This document shows positions 6,802 through 8,452 of a DNA stretch of 8,452 nt, one piece after another. The DNA is from G020353355 sp050116155 (GTDB taxonomy: Bacteria > Desulfobacterota > Desulfobacteria > Desulfobacterales > JAHEIW01). The notes beneath the pieces are model-generated. The model was not told where the DNA came from. It made no database searches and saw only the letters and a program-made list of their open reading frames with translations. Both the position numbers and the translations under genes were made by a program. The DNA lies in the NCBI GenBank assembly GCA_050116155.1, contig JASFPE010000249.1, positions 1-8,452 on the forward strand, written 5' to 3'. Positions within the stretch are counted from its first letter, which is position 1. Every line of letters begins with the position of its first letter.

Positions 6802-7476
6802 CTATTTGGTTCTGTCTTTGTGTATTTGAATTGCTTTGATGACGTAGGGATAGATGTTTTCGACGATGATCCGGTATCCGTCTGCCGTGGGATGGATGCC
6901 GTCAGCCTGGTTCAAGCGCGGATCTCCACCCACACCGTCCAGAAAAAATGGTATCAGGATAATATCATGGGATTGAGCGATTTGGGAATATATATTTGAA
7001 AATGCCGCCGTATAATCTTGACCTAAATTTTGGACCATCTGCATGGCGCCCAAGACCACGATAATTTCGTTTTGTTTCAGCAATTCGACAATCGCGTCGA
7101 TATTGGATTTAATCAAATCAGGCGCAATGCCCCGCAGGCCATCGTTGGCCCCGGTGACAAGGATCACGATATCGGGCTTTAGCCTCAAGGCCCATTTTAA
7201 TCGTGAGCGTGCCCCGCTGCTTGTTTCACCACTGACACCGGCATTAATCACCTTATATGCATATTCATGTTCGACCAATTTTTTTTGCAATACCGCCGGA
7301 TATGCCGACTCTTCTGCCACCCCCAGACCTTCGGTTAAGCTGTCCCCCATGGCCAAAATAATTCCTTCGTAAGCCGGTTGATTGGGCTCTGCTATCGGTG
7401 TCGACTCCTCGCCACATCCATAGGCATAAATACTCAGAATAATCATGCCAAAAAGAGCACATAATGATTTTAGCAT
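6802..7476 (-). CDS. tesA: TesA-like SGNH/GDSL esterase (lysophospholipase/thioesterase type), probable lipoprotein (224 aa)
   Basis: All four SGNH blocks are present (numbered from the start chosen here): block I AMGDSLTEG with catalytic Ser46, block II Gly83 in GVSGETSSG, block III Asn111 in GANDGLRG, and block V DGIHPTADGY with Asp192 and His195. This is the TesA/arylesterase branch, which cleaves acyl esters or thioesters in the periplasm. The N-terminus MLKSLCALFGMIILSIYAYGC is a signal peptide ending in a lipobox-like AYGC, so Cys21 is probably lipidated; +2 is Gly, with no Asp inner-membrane retention signal. E. coli TesA is a soluble periplasmic enzyme. I chose ATG 7476 because it begins the signal peptide and has AAGGA 9 bases upstream. 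An in-frame ATG at 7542 would add 22 residues encoded by the heptamer repeat. The YbbP-like permease lies directly upstream, an association conserved in many proteobacteria. Confidence 0.88.
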   Translation of the reverse strand: MLKSLCALFGMIILSIYAYGCGEESTPIAEPNQPAYEGIILAMGDSLTEGLGVAEESAYPAVLQKKLVEHEYAYKVINAGVSGETSSGARSRLKWALRLKPDIVILVTGANDGLRGIAPDLIKSNIDAIVELLKQNEIIVVLGAMQMVQNLGQDYTAAFSNIYSQIAQSHDIILIPFFLDGVGGDPRLNQADGIHPTADGYRIIVENIYPYVIKAIQIHKDRTK

Positions 7477-7485
7477 GCTGTTAGA

Positions 7486-7490
7486 TCCTT
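7486..7490 (-). promoter_or_regulatory. Ribosome binding site supporting the internal start of the esterase
   Basis: AAGGA on the minus strand lies 9 bases before ATG 7476, where the lipoprotein signal peptide begins. The rival ATG at 7542 has an AGGA 8 bases upstream, inside the permease stop region, so the choice rests mainly on the signal peptide and on the repeat-derived residues that the longer form would add. Confidence 0.5.
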
Positions 7491-7500
7491 GAAACATTCT

Positions 7501-7535
7501 ATTCCGCATTCCGCATTCCACCTTCCGCATTCCAA
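7501..7535. repeat. Degenerate heptamer tandem repeat (ATTCCGC, five units)
   Basis: Five consecutive 7-base units read ATTCCGC, ATTCCGC, ATTCCAC, CTTCCGC and ATTCCAA on the plus strand, i.e. GCGGAAT-type units in the mRNA. The array fills half of the 70-base gap between the permease and esterase genes and decays into TATCCAT on its right. I recall similar GGAATGC-type heptamer arrays between genes in deltaproteobacterial genomes, where they create spurious ECGMRN-like peptides. Confidence 0.75.
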
Positions 7536-7546
7536 TATCCATTTCC

Positions 7547-8452
7547 TTATTCCTGGGTTTGTTCCCTTAAAAAAAGAACCGGCTTTTGGCGCAGGATCGA
7601 TGTCGTCGGCAATAATCCAATCATCACCACGAGAATTACCGTTGCCAGTATCAGCAAAGCGCAATTCAATAGAAAGGGGGTATAGGAAATTTTGAAAATC
7701 ACCGTGCAGATAATCCGACTTCCGATCTGGGCGAGTATTAAGGCAAGCCCGGCGCTGATCAGACCGATAAACAGGTTTTCAAACATAAAGACTTTCAATA
7801 CAAAGGCACCCTTAGCTCCAAGTACTTTATAATATACCGCCTCCTGTATTCTGGCAAAGCGGGTTGCCAGAATGGAACTGATAATAATTAAAATGCCCGC
7901 AACGATGCTGAATAGGGTAAAAAACCGTATAATCAATGAAAGCTTTTTAAGCACCCTGGCAAAAATCGCAAGGGTTTGGGTGACATCAATGACGCTGACG
8001 TTCGGAAATTTTTTCACCAGTTCGGTTTGCACCGCTGATCGTCGATTTTTTGCAATTCTTACGGCAGTAAATACGGTTTGGGGGGCATCGGTCAAGGTAT
8101 TTTCAGGGAATACAAAATAAAAATAAGGCCGCAGCGATTCTCGCGTCCGAGAACGAATGCTTGCTATTCTGGCTTCCAACGGAATTCCCTGAATCTTAAA
8201 TGTAATCCGATCGCCGATGGTCATTTTCCTGATTTTGAGGACCTGGTCCAGCACCGATACCTGTAACCCTTCCCAGTCTTTGCGGAAAAGATTTTTCCCG
8301 GTGATGATAACTTCGTCTTTCAGCAGATGATTTCGATAGGTAAGGTTGAATGTTCTGCCGAGATTGTCGCCGCGCCGTTGCCGTTCTCTGGTTCGACTAA
8401 TTGTGGTGTCATTGATCGCCATTATTTTTGCCCGTACAATCGGATAGTATTC
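7547..8452 (-). CDS. ybbP: YbbP-like FtsX/MacB-family ABC transporter permease, C-terminal 301 residues (5' end beyond right edge)
   Basis: The frame is open to the right edge, so the gene is cut at its 5' end; the ATG at 8422 is internal, since the preceding codons read EYYPIVRAKI, continuous with the YbbP-type 'yPmvraRl.aing' stretch. The visible part holds the end of a periplasmic domain (to about residue 165) and three membrane segments (about 171-196, 221-247 and 261-285) in the FtsX-like layout. Between the first two is a short cytoplasmic loop, ARIQEAVYYKVLGAKGAFV, typical of the coupling region that contacts the ATPase, and the tail is RQKPVLFLREQ. Full YbbP proteins have about 800 residues and work with the LolD-like ATPase YbbA. 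A YbbA gene is expected just beyond the right edge. The TesA-like esterase follows after 70 bases with no terminator, so the two are probably one operon. The function is likely movement or extraction of lipophilic substrates at the inner membrane. Confidence 0.88.
   Translation of the reverse strand, partial: EYYPIVRAKIMAINDTTISRTRERQRRGDNLGRTFNLTYRNHLLKDEVIITGKNLFRKDWEGLQVSVLDQVLKIRKMTIGDRITFKIQGIPLEARIASIRSRTRESLRPYFYFVFPENTLTDAPQTVFTAVRIAKNRRSAVQTELVKKFPNVSVIDVTQTLAIFARVLKKLSLIIRFFTLFSIVAGILIIISSILATRFARIQEAVYYKVLGAKGAFVLKVFMFENLFIGLISAGLALILAQIGSRIICTVIFKISYTPFLLNCALLILATVILVVMIGLLPTTSILRQKPVLFLREQTQE

Noticed and set aside
7477..7542. Start of the esterase at ATG 7542
   Set aside because: The added 22 residues come mostly from the heptamer repeat and would bury the signal peptide. 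ATG 7476 has its own AAGGA. Not fully excluded, because an AGGA also sits 8 bases before 7542.
7547..8422. Treating the permease as a complete 291-aa protein starting at ATG 8422
   Set aside because: The frame continues open to the window edge with family-like residues (EYYPIVRAKI), and FtsX/YbbP permeases are much longer, so the ATG is internal.

Overview
The window is a compact block of protein-coding genes, all transcribed leftward (minus strand). The gene content, moderate GC and a GGAATGC-type heptamer repeat suggest a Gram-negative bacterium of the former Deltaproteobacteria, probably a Desulfobacterota/Desulfobacterales-type sulfate reducer. That assignment is an inference from protein flavour and repeat style; there is no rRNA or other marker here. 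I see no tRNA, rRNA, CRISPR array, insertion sequence or phage gene.

In transcription order, right to left: (1) the 3' part of an FtsX/MacB-like ABC permease resembling YbbP, cut by the right edge; (2) a TesA-like SGNH esterase that looks like a lipoprotein, separated from the permease by 70 bases holding a degenerate heptamer tandem repeat; (3) a full-length AsmA-family protein behind its own likely promoter and a strong Shine-Dalgarno, followed by an intrinsic terminator; (4) a divergent YchF/OBG-like P-loop protein with a clear C-terminal TGS domain but degenerate switch motifs; (5) a large FabH-like (ketoacyl synthase III) protein starting at TTG, with an extra internal thiolase-like unit; (6) 12 bases further on, a large N-terminally anchored AsmA-superfamily/YdbH-like protein, cut by the left edge. 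No gene-free stretch exceeds 300 bases; the largest gap, 4466-4687, holds the terminator.

The theme is the cell envelope and lipids: a YbbP-TesA export/hydrolysis pair, two AsmA-superfamily proteins of the kind that bridge membranes and move phospholipid, and a condensing enzyme. This shared theme is an inference from family membership. The promoters and the terminator split the block into about three units: ybbP-tesA, asmA, and the YchF-like / FabH-like / YdbH-like set. I found no clear new defence or mobile system. The two proteins most worth a second look are the FabH-like enzyme with an apparently duplicated, cysteine-less half-domain and the YchF-like protein that keeps its P-loop and TGS domain but has lost the usual G2/G3 motifs.
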